Source: Fervidifonticultor_A sp037443565
GTDB lineage: Bacteria; Sysuimicrobiota; Sysuimicrobiia; Sysuimicrobiales; Humicultoraceae
Reading direction: 5' to 3'
Length of the DNA stretch: 64,000 bases
NCBI GenBank assembly: GCA_037443565.1
Contig: JBBIOB010000007.1
Location: 1-64,000 of the forward strand
Made by a program: the position numbers and the translations under genes. The notes under the pieces are model-generated. The model saw only the letters and a program-made list of their open reading frames with translations, was not told the DNA's origin and did not search any database. Below, one piece after another: positions 54,541-63,717 of the stretch (position 1 is its first letter; each line of letters opens with the position of its first letter).

Positions 54541-55857
54541 TCAGACGTCCGGCGCAACGACGCGTCGGACGAGCGGGACCGGCGCCGGCGCCGATGGTTC
54601 GATGACAAAGGCCGCGGCCACCTCCTGTACCGCCCTGTCGGCGTCGGTCCCGGTTCGAGCGTGGACGATGGCCAGGGCCTCGCCGGCCCGGACCCGCGCA
54701 CCGACCGGCCGCGCGATCACGATTCCGACCGCCGGGTCAATGGCCTCGTCCTTCCGCGCGCGTCCGGCGCCCAGGCGCATCGCGGCCAGGCCCACGGCTG
54801 TGGCATCGATGGCGGTCACGACGCCCGCCGACCGGGCGGGCACCGGCGCGCGCACGGGCGCCGCCGGCAGGTGCTCGGGACGCTCGACGACCCGGTCGTC
54901 GCCGCCCTGCGCGCGGACCATCTCGGCGAACTTCGCCATGCCGTCGCCGGAGCGCAGACGGCGCTCTACCTCCGCGCGGCCATCCGCAGCGCTCCTGGAC
55001 CGACCGCCCAGCGCGAGCATCCAGCCTCCGAGCGTCAGGCACAGGTCCTCCAGATCCGGGGGACCTTCCCCGCGCAGCGTGGCGATCGCTTCGCCGACTT
55101 CCAGCGCGTTGCCCACCGCGCGGCCGAGCGGCGCGTCCATGCCGGTGATGGCCGCGGCGACGCGGCGGCCGGCGGACCGCCCGATCTGGACCATGGCGGC
55201 GGCCAGGTGCGCCGCCTCGGCCTCGGTCTTCATGAACGCGCCGCGGCCGCACTTCACATCGAGCAGGATGGCGCCGGCCCCGGCCGCCAGCTTCTTGGAC
55301 ATGATGCTGGCCGCGATCAGCGGCACGCTGTCCACGGTCGCGGTGACGTCGCGCAGCGCGTAGAGCTTGGCATCGGCCGGAACCAGCCTCGGGCTCTGCC
55401 CCGCGATGGCGCAGCCGATCCGCTCGACCTGTGCGACGAACTCGGCCTGGGAGAGTTCGGTGCGGAAGCCGGGGATCGCCTCGAGCTTGTCGAGCGTACC
55501 GCCGGTATGACCGAGCCCGCGCCCGGAGAGCTTGGGCACAGGCACCCCAGCGGATGCCACGAGCGGCACGAGCACGAGCGACGTCTTGTCGCCGACGCCG
55601 CCGCTCGAGTGCTTGTCCACCGCCCGCGCCGCGAGCGGTCCGAGGTCAAGGGTCTCGCCTGACCGCGCCATCGCCGCGGTGAAGGCGGCCGTCTCGCCGG
55701 GGTCGAGGCCGCGGAAGTAGACGGCCATGAGGAACGCCGCCATCTGGTAGTCGGCGATCTCGCCCGCCACATACCCTGCGATCAGCGTTTCGATCTCGCC
55801 GGCATCGAGCGTCCCGCCGTCGCGCTTCTTGGCGATCAGGTCGTAGGCGCGGATCAT
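54541..55857 (-). CDS. pdp: pyrimidine-nucleoside (thymidine) phosphorylase
   Basis: 438 residues. The family signature SGRGLGHTGGTLDKLEAIPGF and AVDKHSSGGVGDKTSLVLVP are intact, and the C-terminal β-domain is present. It releases pyrimidines from (deoxy)uridine or thymidine using phosphate. It overlaps punA by four bases and lies in a salvage cluster with punA and deoB. Confidence 0.94.
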   Translation of the reverse strand: MIRAYDLIAKKRDGGTLDAGEIETLIAGYVAGEIADYQMAAFLMAVYFRGLDPGETAAFTAAMARSGETLDLGPLAARAVDKHSSGGVGDKTSLVLVPLVASAGVPVPKLSGRGLGHTGGTLDKLEAIPGFRTELSQAEFVAQVERIGCAIAGQSPRLVPADAKLYALRDVTATVDSVPLIAASIMSKKLAAGAGAILLDVKCGRGAFMKTEAEAAHLAAAMVQIGRSAGRRVAAAITGMDAPLGRAVGNALEVGEAIATLRGEGPPDLEDLCLTLGGWMLALGGRSRSAADGRAEVERRLRSGDGMAKFAEMVRAQGGDDRVVERPEHLPAAPVRAPVPARSAGVVTAIDATAVGLAAMRLGAGRARKDEAIDPAVGIVIARPVGARVRAGEALAIVHARTGTDADRAVQEVAAAFVIEPSAPAPVPLVRRVVAPDV

Positions 55858-56678
55858 CCGGGCAGGCGCTGCACGATGCGGCTGATAAGCCGGACGAAGT
55901 GGGGCTCGATGCGCCTGGCCACGGCCAGCACGTCCTCGTGCGTCACCTTCTCGTGGCCCTCACCGGTGGCCATGTCGGTGATCGCCGACAGGCCGAGCAC
56001 CCGCATCCCCATGTGCCGCGCGGTGATCACTTCATGCACCGTGGACATGCCGACCGCATCCGCGCCCCAACGGGCCATCATGCGCAGCTCCGCCGGGGTC
56101 TCGTACGACGGACCGGTCACGCCGATGTAGACGCCCTTGCGCAGGGGAATGCCGATCTCCAGCGCCGCGGCTTCGGCCAGCGCGACGAGCTCCGGGTCGT
56201 AGGGTTCGGACATATCGGGGAACCGCGGGCCCAACTCGTCCTCGTTGGGTCCCACCAGCGGGTTCGTGCCCATGAAGTTGATGTGGTCGGCGATCACCAT
56301 CAGGTCGCCCGCCCTGAAGTAGCGGTTGAGCCCGCCCGAGGCGTTGGTCACGATGAGCGTCGGGGCGCCCATTGCGCGCAGCACGCGCACCGGAAACGCC
56401 ACCTCGGCCATGGACAGGCCCTCGTAGAAGTGCGTGCGTCCCGCCAGGACCGCCACGGCCCGGCCTTCGAGGGTCCCCACGAACAGCCGGCCCTGATGGC
56501 CCTCGACGCCGGGCCTGGGAAAGTGTGGGATGTCGTCGTACGGGAGGCAGGCGTCCGCCTGGACGGCCTCGGCGAGCGCGCCCAGGCCCGATCCCAGGAT
56601 GATGCCGGCTTCGGGTGTACGGTCCGCGACCAGGCGAACGGCCGCGGCCGCCGCGTGCGCGCGTGCTGCCCACGTCAT
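55854..56678 (-). CDS. punA: purine-nucleoside phosphorylase
   Basis: 274 residues of the trimeric PNP family. ILGSGLGALAEAV binds phosphate. IPHFPRPGVEGHQGRL, NASGGLNRYFRAGDLMVI and GADAVGMSTVHEVI form the base and ribose site. It splits purine nucleosides to base and (deoxy)ribose-1-phosphate. The ATG at 56678 is conserved in context; pdp follows with overlap. Confidence 0.95.
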   Translation of the reverse strand: MTWAARAHAAAAAVRLVADRTPEAGIILGSGLGALAEAVQADACLPYDDIPHFPRPGVEGHQGRLFVGTLEGRAVAVLAGRTHFYEGLSMAEVAFPVRVLRAMGAPTLIVTNASGGLNRYFRAGDLMVIADHINFMGTNPLVGPNEDELGPRFPDMSEPYDPELVALAEAAALEIGIPLRKGVYIGVTGPSYETPAELRMMARWGADAVGMSTVHEVITARHMGMRVLGLSAITDMATGEGHEKVTHEDVLAVARRIEPHFVRLISRIVQRLPG

Positions 56679-56741
56679 GGTGATCTCCTCGACCTGAAGA
56701 TACCTACCGCTTCTTCCTCTTCGCTGCCGATGCGCCCGCGC

Positions 56742-57953
56742 CTACCCGACGCCGCCCGTCAGCGCAGACCAGAAGCTGTCGCCCGGACCGGTCCAGGCCA
56801 CGCCGAGCGCTGCGGCTGCGGTGGCGCCCACGTCGGCAAACGTGCGCCGGATTCCCAGCCGCGCCCCGGCCGCCGGGCCGGGGCGCCAGGCGAGAACCGG
56901 AACCTGCTCGCGGGAGTGGTCCGTGCTCGGCGTCGTGGGGTCGTTGCCGTGATCAGCGGTGATGATGACGAGGCCGGCAGGGCCGGCCGCGTCGAGCACC
57001 TCCGGCAGCCGGCCGTCGATCGCGGCGAGGTGCCGCGCGAACCCCTGGGGATCGTTGCGGTGTCCGTAGACGGTGTCGAGGTCCACCAGCGTGCAGAACA
57101 CCAGCCCGCGCTCCAACGTCTTCACGGCCTCCACGGCGCGGGTCAGACCGTCCATGTCACCGCGCGTATGGACGGCTTCTGTGACGCCCCGCCCCGCGAA
57201 CAGGTCTTCGACTTTGCCGATACCCACGACCGGGTATCCTTCGCCCGCGATCGCGTCGAGCACCGTCGGTCCCACGGGCGGCAGGGAGAAGTCGCGGCGA
57301 CGCGGCGTCCGGGCAAATGCGCCGACCCGGCCCGCAAACGGTCTGGCGATCACCCGGCTCACGCCGTACTCGCCCTGCAGGATACGCCTGGCAACCCGGC
57401 ACCAGGCATAGAGCTGCTCGACCGGCACGACGTCTTCGTGCGCCGCGATCTGGAACACGCTGTCCGCCGACGTGTACACAATAGGGGCGCCGGTGCGCAC
57501 ATGCTCCCCGCCGAGCCGCTTGATGATCTCGGTCCCGGACGCCGCCACGTTCCCCAGCACGGGCCGTTCGATCGCGGCGGCGAACGCGTCGATGACCTCG
57601 GGCGGGAACCCGTCCGGATACGTGGGGAAGGGCCGTGTCAGGATCAGGCCCGCCAGCTCCCAGTGCCCGGTGGTCGAGTCCTTCCCGGTCGACTGCGCCC
57701 TCAGGATGCCCGCGGCCGCCTCGTGGTGCTCGACCGGGCGGACGCCGGGCAGGTCGGCGAGGGTCCCCAGTCCCAGCCGCTCGAGCACCGGCACACGCAG
57801 GCCGCCCACGGCCCGCGCGGTGTTGCCGAGGGTGTCGCTTCCCTCATCGCCGTACCGGGCGGCATCGGGGAGCGCACCGATCCCCAGGCCGTCGAGGACA
57901 AGGATCAGGGCGCGCCGCGCCCCCAAATTCGGGGGCCGGCCGTACTCAGCCAC
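56742..57953 (-). CDS. deoB: phosphopentomutase
   Basis: 403 residues of the alkaline-phosphatase superfamily. LILVLDGLGIGALPDAARYGDEGSDTLGN is the N-terminal metal and phosphate site, with TTGHWELAGL, DVHTRGDMDGL-like GDMDG, and ITADHGNDPTTPSTDHSREQVP. It converts pentose-1- to pentose-5-phosphate made by the neighbouring phosphorylases. Its start overlaps the end of xerD by eight bases. Confidence 0.95.
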   Translation of the reverse strand: MAEYGRPPNLGARRALILVLDGLGIGALPDAARYGDEGSDTLGNTARAVGGLRVPVLERLGLGTLADLPGVRPVEHHEAAAGILRAQSTGKDSTTGHWELAGLILTRPFPTYPDGFPPEVIDAFAAAIERPVLGNVAASGTEIIKRLGGEHVRTGAPIVYTSADSVFQIAAHEDVVPVEQLYAWCRVARRILQGEYGVSRVIARPFAGRVGAFARTPRRRDFSLPPVGPTVLDAIAGEGYPVVGIGKVEDLFAGRGVTEAVHTRGDMDGLTRAVEAVKTLERGLVFCTLVDLDTVYGHRNDPQGFARHLAAIDGRLPEVLDAAGPAGLVIITADHGNDPTTPSTDHSREQVPVLAWRPGPAAGARLGIRRTFADVGATAAAALGVAWTGPGDSFWSALTGGVG

Positions 57954-58902
57954 GTGATCGCCGCCCGACGACCATGCGGTCGCGCGGATGCGCGCGCCGG
58001 TAGACCTCGCGCAGCCGCGATCGGGTCAGGTGCGTGTAGAGCTGCGTGGTCACCACGCTGGCGTGCCCCAGCATCTCCTGGACCGCCCGGAGGTCCGCGC
58101 CGCCGTCGAGCAGGTGCGTGGCAAACGAGTGGCGCAGCGTGTGCGGGTGGATCGGCGCGCGGAGACCCGCGCTCCGCGCGTTGGTGCGCAGCATCTCCCA
58201 CACGCTCTGCCGCGTGAGCCGGCCGCCGCGCCGGCTGACGAAGAGCGCGGCCGTCGGCCGCCGCCCGACGAGCGCCGGCCGGGCGTGCGCGAGATAGCGT
58301 TGCAGCGCGCGGACCGCGGCGGCGCCGATCGGGACGATGCGTTCCTTCGCGCCCTTGCCGACGCACCGGACGTACTCGACCGACAGGTGGACGTCGCCCA
58401 CATCGAGCGCGACGAGCTCGCTCACCCGCAGGCCCGCGGCGTAGAGCAGCTCGAGGATCGCCCGGTCGCGCACCGCGAGTGGACCGTCGCCGCGCGGCTG
58501 GGCCAGCAGCCGTTCCACCTCTTCGACGCTGAGGATGCCCGGCAGCCGCCTCCCGGGCCGTCCTGTGCCGATGTCTTGAGCGGGGTCGTCGGCGATCAGC
58601 CCCTCACGGAGCAGGTAGGCCGTCAAGCCGCGGATCGACGCCAGCCGCCGCGCCACCGAGCTGTCGGCCAGGCCGCGCCGGCGCAGGGCCAGCAGGTAGA
58701 GCGTGATGATCGAGCGGCGCAGGGCTGCCGGGGCGCGCACGCCGCGGCGGGCCGCAAAGGCCGCGAAGTCTGCCAGATCGCTCGCGTAGGCGTCCACGGT
58801 CGTTCGGGCCAGACCGCGCTCAGCCAGCAGGTGGGCGAGGTAGGCATCGATCGGCCCGTCCAGCCCGTCCGGGCGAACTCCGCGGTGGTCGATGCCGCGC
58901 AT
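57946..58902 (-). CDS. xerD: tyrosine recombinase XerD
   Basis: 318 residues. The N-terminal SAM-like domain is followed by the catalytic RVSELVAL (Arg), HTLRHSFATHLLDGGADLRAVQEMLGHAS (His-x-x-Arg and His) and the nucleophile Tyr in QLYTHLTRSRLREVY. The size and sequence fit the housekeeping dimer-resolution recombinase, not a mobile-element integrase. It shares one base with the Nudix stop. Confidence 0.9.
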   Translation of the reverse strand: MRGIDHRGVRPDGLDGPIDAYLAHLLAERGLARTTVDAYASDLADFAAFAARRGVRAPAALRRSIITLYLLALRRRGLADSSVARRLASIRGLTAYLLREGLIADDPAQDIGTGRPGRRLPGILSVEEVERLLAQPRGDGPLAVRDRAILELLYAAGLRVSELVALDVGDVHLSVEYVRCVGKGAKERIVPIGAAAVRALQRYLAHARPALVGRRPTAALFVSRRGGRLTRQSVWEMLRTNARSAGLRAPIHPHTLRHSFATHLLDGGADLRAVQEMLGHASVVTTQLYTHLTRSRLREVYRRAHPRDRMVVGRRSRG

Positions 58903-59444
58903 CAGGGCCTATCCGCTGACCGCCAGGACAGCATCATGAGCCCGATCAGGGACTTGGCGTCGCACACCTCCCCGCCGGCGATCAGCTCCGGAATGCGGCT
59001 GCGCGGGACCGCCACCACTGCGAGCCCTTCCTCTTCGGGCTGCACCTGCCGGGCCACCGGGCGCAACCCGCGCGCGCGGAAGATCGTGATCTCCTCGGTC
59101 AGCACGCCCGGCGACGGTGCAAACGTGAGCATGAGGTCCATCGTCTCGGCCGCATATCCCACCTCTTCCGCCAGCTCGCGGTGGGCGCACGCCGCCGGGG
59201 TCTCGCCAGGCTCGAGTGTCCCGGCCGGGATCTCGAGGAGGAACCGCTCCAGGGCCTTGCGGTACTGCCGGACCAGGATGACCAGGTCGTCGTCGGTCAC
59301 GGCGACGACCGCCGCCGCGCCGGGATGCTCGACGATCTCGCGGGAGGCAATCCGGCCGCCGGGCATGCGCACCTCATCGACGCGGAGCGTGGCGACGCGC
59401 CCCCGGTAGATCGTCCGCGACGCGACCGTCGGTTCAGCGCTCAC
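58902..59444 (-). CDS. Nudix hydrolase, ADP-ribose pyrophosphatase-like
   Basis: 180 residues from a GTG at 59444, which overlaps the pyrG stop region by 11 bases. The N-terminal VASRTIYRGRVATLRVDEVRMPGG and the RQYRKALERFLLEIPAGTLEPGE lead into the Nudix box (GTLEPGETPAACAHRELAEE, then VGY). This matches ADP-ribose pyrophosphatases. Confidence 0.9.
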   Translation of the reverse strand: MSAEPTVASRTIYRGRVATLRVDEVRMPGGRIASREIVEHPGAAAVVAVTDDDLVILVRQYRKALERFLLEIPAGTLEPGETPAACAHRELAEEVGYAAETMDLMLTFAPSPGVLTEEITIFRARGLRPVARQVQPEEEGLAVVAVPRSRIPELIAGGEVCDAKSLIGLMMLSWRSADRP

Positions 59445-61089
59445 CGGCGCCGCGCTCCAATGACGCGCGCGTCGGAACCGCCGCGCGCTCCAGCGCGGCC
59501 CGGATGAACGCGCGGTACAACGGGTGCGGCCGGTCGGGCCGCGATCGGTACTCACCGTGGAACTGGGTGCCCACGAACCACGGATGGTCGGGCAGTTCGA
59601 TGATCTCCACCAGGTCGAGCTCGGGATAGATGCCCGTCACCCGCATCCCATGCGCCTCCAGCACCGACCGGTAGGCGTTGTTGATCTCATAGCGATGCCG
59701 GTGGCGTTCGCCGACCTCCGCGACGCCGTACGCCTCCGCGGTGCGCGACCCCGGAGCCAGGCGGCACGGGTAGCGCCCCAGGCGCATCGTGCCGCCCTTG
59801 TCTTCGATGCCCCGCTGCTCGGCCAGCAGCGAGACCACCGGGTGCGGCGTGCCGGGATCCACCTCGGTGCTGTTGGCGCCCTGCAGTCCACAGACGTGTC
59901 GCGCGAACTCCACCACCGCCCACTGCATGCCGTAGCAGATCCCCAGGAACGGCACCCCCCGCTCCCGCGCGTAGCGGATCGCGCGCACCTTGCCCTCGAC
60001 CCCTCGGGCGCCGAACCCCGGGCAGACCAGGATGCCGTGGAAGGGCTGCAGGGCCGCGGACATCTCAGCGTCGGTCCAGCGCTCGATGAGCTCGGAGTCG
60101 ACCTTGGTCACCTCGACCGCGGCGTCGTTCGCGACGCCCCCGTGCCGCAGCGCCTCGACGATGCTGACGTAGGAGTCCTCCACGCCCATGTACTTGCCCA
60201 CCAGGCCGATCCGCACGAGGCTCTGGGGGTGCCGCAGCCGCTCCACGATCCGCCGCCACTCGGCTAGGTCGGGCTCGGGCAGGTGCTCCAGACCGAGCCG
60301 CTGCACGATGATCCGACCCAGCCCTTCTTCCTCCAGGATCAGGGGGACCTCGTAGATCGTCTGCGCGTCGAGGGCCTGGATCACCGCCTCGGGCTCCACG
60401 TCGCAGAACAGGGCGATCTTCTCCTTGACCGCGCGGCCCAACGGTCGCTCGGTGCGGCACACGATGACGTCGGGCTGGATGCCGATGGCGCGCAGCTCCC
60501 TGACGCTGTGCTGCGTGGGCTTGGTCTTCAGCTCGCCCGCCGCCGGCAGATAGGGAATCAGGGACACGTGGATGTACATGACGTGCTGGTCGCCCACCGA
60601 TCGCCGGAACTGCCGGATCGCTTCCAGAAACGGCAGGCCCTCGATGTCGCCGACGGTGCCGCCGACCTCGGTGATGACTACATCCGCGCCGGTCGATCGG
60701 CCGAGGTTGCGGATCTCGTCCTTGATCTCGTTGGTCACGTGCGGGATCACCTGGACCGTGCCGCCGAGGTACTCGCCCCGTCGCTCGCGCGCGATGACCG
60801 TGTTGTAGATCTTGCCGGTGGTCGTGTTGTTCTGCCGGCCCAGGTTCTCGTCGATGAACCGTTCGTAGTGGCCCAGGTCCATGTCGGTTTCCGCGCCGTC
60901 GTCGGTGACGAAGACCTCGCCGTGCTGGTGCGGGTTCATCGTGCCGGCATCCACGTTGACGTAGGGGTCGAACTTGAGCAGCGTCACCTTGAGGCCCCGG
61001 CTCTTCAACTGCCGGCCAATGGAGGCCGAGGTAATGCCCTTGCCAAGCGCCGACGCCACGCCTCCGGTCACGAAGATGTACTTGGTCAC
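59434..61089 (-). CDS. pyrG: CTP synthase
   Basis: 551 residues. It starts at a GTG at 61089 with GGAGG upstream: the second codon begins the conserved TKYIFVTGGVASALGKGITSAS. NNTTTGKIYNTVI and EVGGTVGDIEGLPF are synthetase motifs; the glutaminase domain has PGFGARGVEGK and the catalytic Cys in GICYGMQ. It makes CTP from UTP and glutamine. It overlaps the Nudix gene. Confidence 0.96.
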   Translation of the reverse strand: MTKYIFVTGGVASALGKGITSASIGRQLKSRGLKVTLLKFDPYVNVDAGTMNPHQHGEVFVTDDGAETDMDLGHYERFIDENLGRQNNTTTGKIYNTVIARERRGEYLGGTVQVIPHVTNEIKDEIRNLGRSTGADVVITEVGGTVGDIEGLPFLEAIRQFRRSVGDQHVMYIHVSLIPYLPAAGELKTKPTQHSVRELRAIGIQPDVIVCRTERPLGRAVKEKIALFCDVEPEAVIQALDAQTIYEVPLILEEEGLGRIIVQRLGLEHLPEPDLAEWRRIVERLRHPQSLVRIGLVGKYMGVEDSYVSIVEALRHGGVANDAAVEVTKVDSELIERWTDAEMSAALQPFHGILVCPGFGARGVEGKVRAIRYARERGVPFLGICYGMQWAVVEFARHVCGLQGANSTEVDPGTPHPVVSLLAEQRGIEDKGGTMRLGRYPCRLAPGSRTAEAYGVAEVGERHRHRYEINNAYRSVLEAHGMRVTGIYPELDLVEIIELPDHPWFVGTQFHGEYRSRPDRPHPLYRAFIRAALERAAVPTRASLERGAGER

Positions 61090-61123
61090 GGCGTTCCTCC
61101 CCAAGCGTCCTCCAAGAGTCTGC

Positions 61124-62851
61124 CTACCGTACGCCCGCGGTTCGCTTCCGCCGCGCCCTGGCGAGCAGCTCGGCGGCATGCTCGCGGGCGATCGGCGTCG
61201 GCACCCGGCCTGACAGCATTCTGGCGATCTCCTCCGTCCGTTCCTTCGACGACAGCGCCTGCACGCGCACGACCGTCCGGCCGCGTACGACCTCCTTCGA
61301 CACCCAGTAGTGCTGATCGCCGAGGCTCGCGATCTCCGCCAGGTGGGTGATCACCAGCACCTGGCACCTGTGGGCCGCAGCCAGCAGCACCCGGCCAACG
61401 GCACTCGCGGTCCGAGCGCCGATGCCGGCTTCCACCTCGTCGAACACCACCACCGGCACGTCGCCGGAGGCGGCCAGCACATGCCGCAGGGCGAGCATCA
61501 CCCGTGAGAGCTCGCCGCCCGAGGCGATCCTCGCCAGCGGCCGGATCTCTTCGCCGGGATTCGGGGCCAGCAGGAACTCAACCCGGTCGACCCCCGCCGG
61601 TCCCACCGCGACCCGCTCGCCGTTGACGGGGAGCCCTTCCGGATCGAGATCCCGGCCGATCGCCACGGTCAGGCGGGCGCGCCCGAGGTCCAGCAGCTCG
61701 AACTCTTGGTGCACGACCTCCTCGAGGCGCGCCGCGGCCGCGCGGCGCATCGCCGACAGACGGGCGCACCGCTCGGCGAGATCGCGGTCGATCGCCTCCA
61801 GCTCGGGGCCGATCTCCGCCAGGCGTGCGTCACCGGCGTCCAGGCGCGCGAGCTCGTCGGCTGCGCGGTCGCGGTACGCCAGCACCCCATCGAGGGTGTC
61901 GCCGTACTTGCGGCGCAGGCCGTGCAGCAGCGCCAGGCGCTCGCCGACGGCTGCGAGTTCGTCGGGCCGGTCTTCGATCCTCTCCCGGTAGCCGGCGAGC
62001 TCGTGCGCCACTTCGGCCAGGTCGGCGGCCAGCGCCTCGAGGCGCGACGCCACCGGAGCCAGGGTGGCGTCGATGCCAGCGGCGTCCCGCAGCATCGAGC
62101 GGGCCTGGCCCAGGCGGTCCACCGCGGCGCCGGCTTCGTGCTCGTACAGCGCGGCATACGCACCGGACGCCGCAGCCGCCAGCCGTTCCGAGTTCGCCAG
62201 GCGCGTCCGGCGCGTCCGCAGAGCGTCGTCTTCGCCCGGCTGCGGGCGCGCGGCGTCGATCTCCTGCACCTGATGGCGGAGCAGGTCGACCCGGGCCAGA
62301 CGCTCGCGCTCGCCGGTCACGAGTGCCGCCCGCTCAGCACGGAGGGCCTCCCGACGCTGGACGCGCTCGGCGACTTCGCGCCGCAGCGACTGGAGCGGCG
62401 TGCCGCCGAAGGCGTCGAGCACCTCCATGTGGGTCTGGGGCCGCAGCAGCCGCTGGCTCTCGTGCTGTCCCATGACCTCGACCAGCAGCTCGCCCAGATC
62501 TCGAAGCATGCCCACCGTCGCGGGCCGGCCGTTGATCCACGCGCGCGACCGGCCGTCGGAGGCGATCTCACGGGCGACCACGAGTTCGCCGTCGGCCATC
62601 CCCTGGTCGGCGAGCCAGCGCGCGGCGGCCGGGGCAGACTCCGGATCGAAGCGCGCCTCGACCCTGGCCGCCGCCGCGCCCGTGCGCACGAGGTCGCTGC
62701 TCGCGCGCGCACCGGCCGCCGCGGTCAGGGCGTCGACGATGATCGACTTGCCGGCCCCGGTCTCACCGGTGAGCACGTTCAGGCCCGGACCGAACTCGAG
62801 CGCGGCGGATTCCACCACGGCAAAGTCCCTGATGCGCAGCTCGACGAGCAC
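61124..62851 (-). CDS. recN: DNA repair protein RecN
   Basis: 575 residues of the SMC-like family. Walker A is TGETGAGKSIIVDAL. A long charged coiled region spans about 150-370, followed by the signature IASGGELSRVMLALRHVL and Walker B VVFDEVEAGIGARTA. RecN acts at double-strand breaks. The GTG at 62851 shares one base with the nadK stop (TAGTG). Despite being a typical SOS gene elsewhere, no LexA box precedes it; it is read from the tlyA-nadK transcript. Confidence 0.95.
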   Translation of the reverse strand: MLVELRIRDFAVVESAALEFGPGLNVLTGETGAGKSIIVDALTAAAGARASSDLVRTGAAAARVEARFDPESAPAAARWLADQGMADGELVVAREIASDGRSRAWINGRPATVGMLRDLGELLVEVMGQHESQRLLRPQTHMEVLDAFGGTPLQSLRREVAERVQRREALRAERAALVTGERERLARVDLLRHQVQEIDAARPQPGEDDALRTRRTRLANSERLAAAASGAYAALYEHEAGAAVDRLGQARSMLRDAAGIDATLAPVASRLEALAADLAEVAHELAGYRERIEDRPDELAAVGERLALLHGLRRKYGDTLDGVLAYRDRAADELARLDAGDARLAEIGPELEAIDRDLAERCARLSAMRRAAAARLEEVVHQEFELLDLGRARLTVAIGRDLDPEGLPVNGERVAVGPAGVDRVEFLLAPNPGEEIRPLARIASGGELSRVMLALRHVLAASGDVPVVVFDEVEAGIGARTASAVGRVLLAAAHRCQVLVITHLAEIASLGDQHYWVSKEVVRGRTVVRVQALSSKERTEEIARMLSGRVPTPIAREHAAELLARARRKRTAGVR

Positions 62852-63717
62852 TACCGCTCTCCCCACGCGAGCTTGGTGCGCAGGATGCTGTAGAAGCTCG
62901 ACGTCCCCAGACGCACGAGCCGGGTGCGCTCGGCCGCGCGGCGCACGACCACGCGTTCGCCGGGGGCGAGGGTGTGGCTCTCCTGGCCGTCCACGGTGAG
63001 CCGCACGTCCTCGTCCCTGACGGTCGCCTGGACCATCACCGTGGCCCCGCCCGAGACCACGACCGGCCGCGCCGTGAAGGTGTGGGGGCAGATGGGCGTG
63101 ATGATGATGACGTCGACCTGGGGGTGGACGATCGGCCCGCCGGCAGACAGGGAATAGGCGGTCGACCCGGTCGGCGTCGCCACGATGACCCCGTCGGCCG
63201 GATAGGTGGCTAGGTGCTCGCCGTTGACCGAGGTGGTCACGTGGACCACTCGCGCCACGCCGGTCTTCGCCACGACCATGTCGTTGAGCGCAAGCGTCCG
63301 CACGCGGGCGCCGGCGGGCCCCACGACCTCGGCCTCGAGCATGCTGCGCTCCTCGGCTGACATCGCGCCGCCGGCCAGGTCCGGGATGACGCCCGGCAGG
63401 TCGGCCAGCGCGATCTCGGCCAGGAAGCCGAGCCCGCCCAGGTTGACGCCGAGGAGCGGCACGCGGCCGCCGGACAGCCTCGCGGCCATCAGGATCGTGC
63501 CGTCGCCGCCCAGCACGATCAGGAGGTCGGTCCCCTCGACCAGCGCGCCGTCGGAAGTCGCCAGATCCACCCGGCCGGCCAGGCGGGCGCCGCCATCGTT
63601 CATCCGGACCTCCACGTCATGGGCGACCAGCGCGTCCAAGGCGTGGCGCAGGTGCTCCACGCGCACGGGATCATCCCCAAACCGTATGGGATTGACCAGG
63701 ATCCCGACCCGCATCAT
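62851..63717 (-). CDS. nadK: NAD kinase
   Basis: 288 residues. LIVLGGDGTILMAAR holds the GGDGT motif, with LGVNLGGLGFLAEI, ALNDMVV and DGVIVATPTGSTAYSLSAGGPIV as further family landmarks. It phosphorylates NAD to NADP. It overlaps tlyA by four bases and recN by one, forming the tlyA-nadK-recN cluster of Gram-positive-type genomes. Confidence 0.96.
   Translation of the reverse strand: MMRVGILVNPIRFGDDPVRVEHLRHALDALVAHDVEVRMNDGGARLAGRVDLATSDGALVEGTDLLIVLGGDGTILMAARLSGGRVPLLGVNLGGLGFLAEIALADLPGVIPDLAGGAMSAEERSMLEAEVVGPAGARVRTLALNDMVVAKTGVARVVHVTTSVNGEHLATYPADGVIVATPTGSTAYSLSAGGPIVHPQVDVIIITPICPHTFTARPVVVSGGATVMVQATVRDEDVRLTVDGQESHTLAPGERVVVRRAAERTRLVRLGTSSFYSILRTKLAWGER

Noticed and set aside
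57946..58902. XerD as an integrase marking an island border
   Set aside because: Sequence and length fit the housekeeping recombinase, and it lies in a nucleoside-salvage/pyrG context without att-like repeats.
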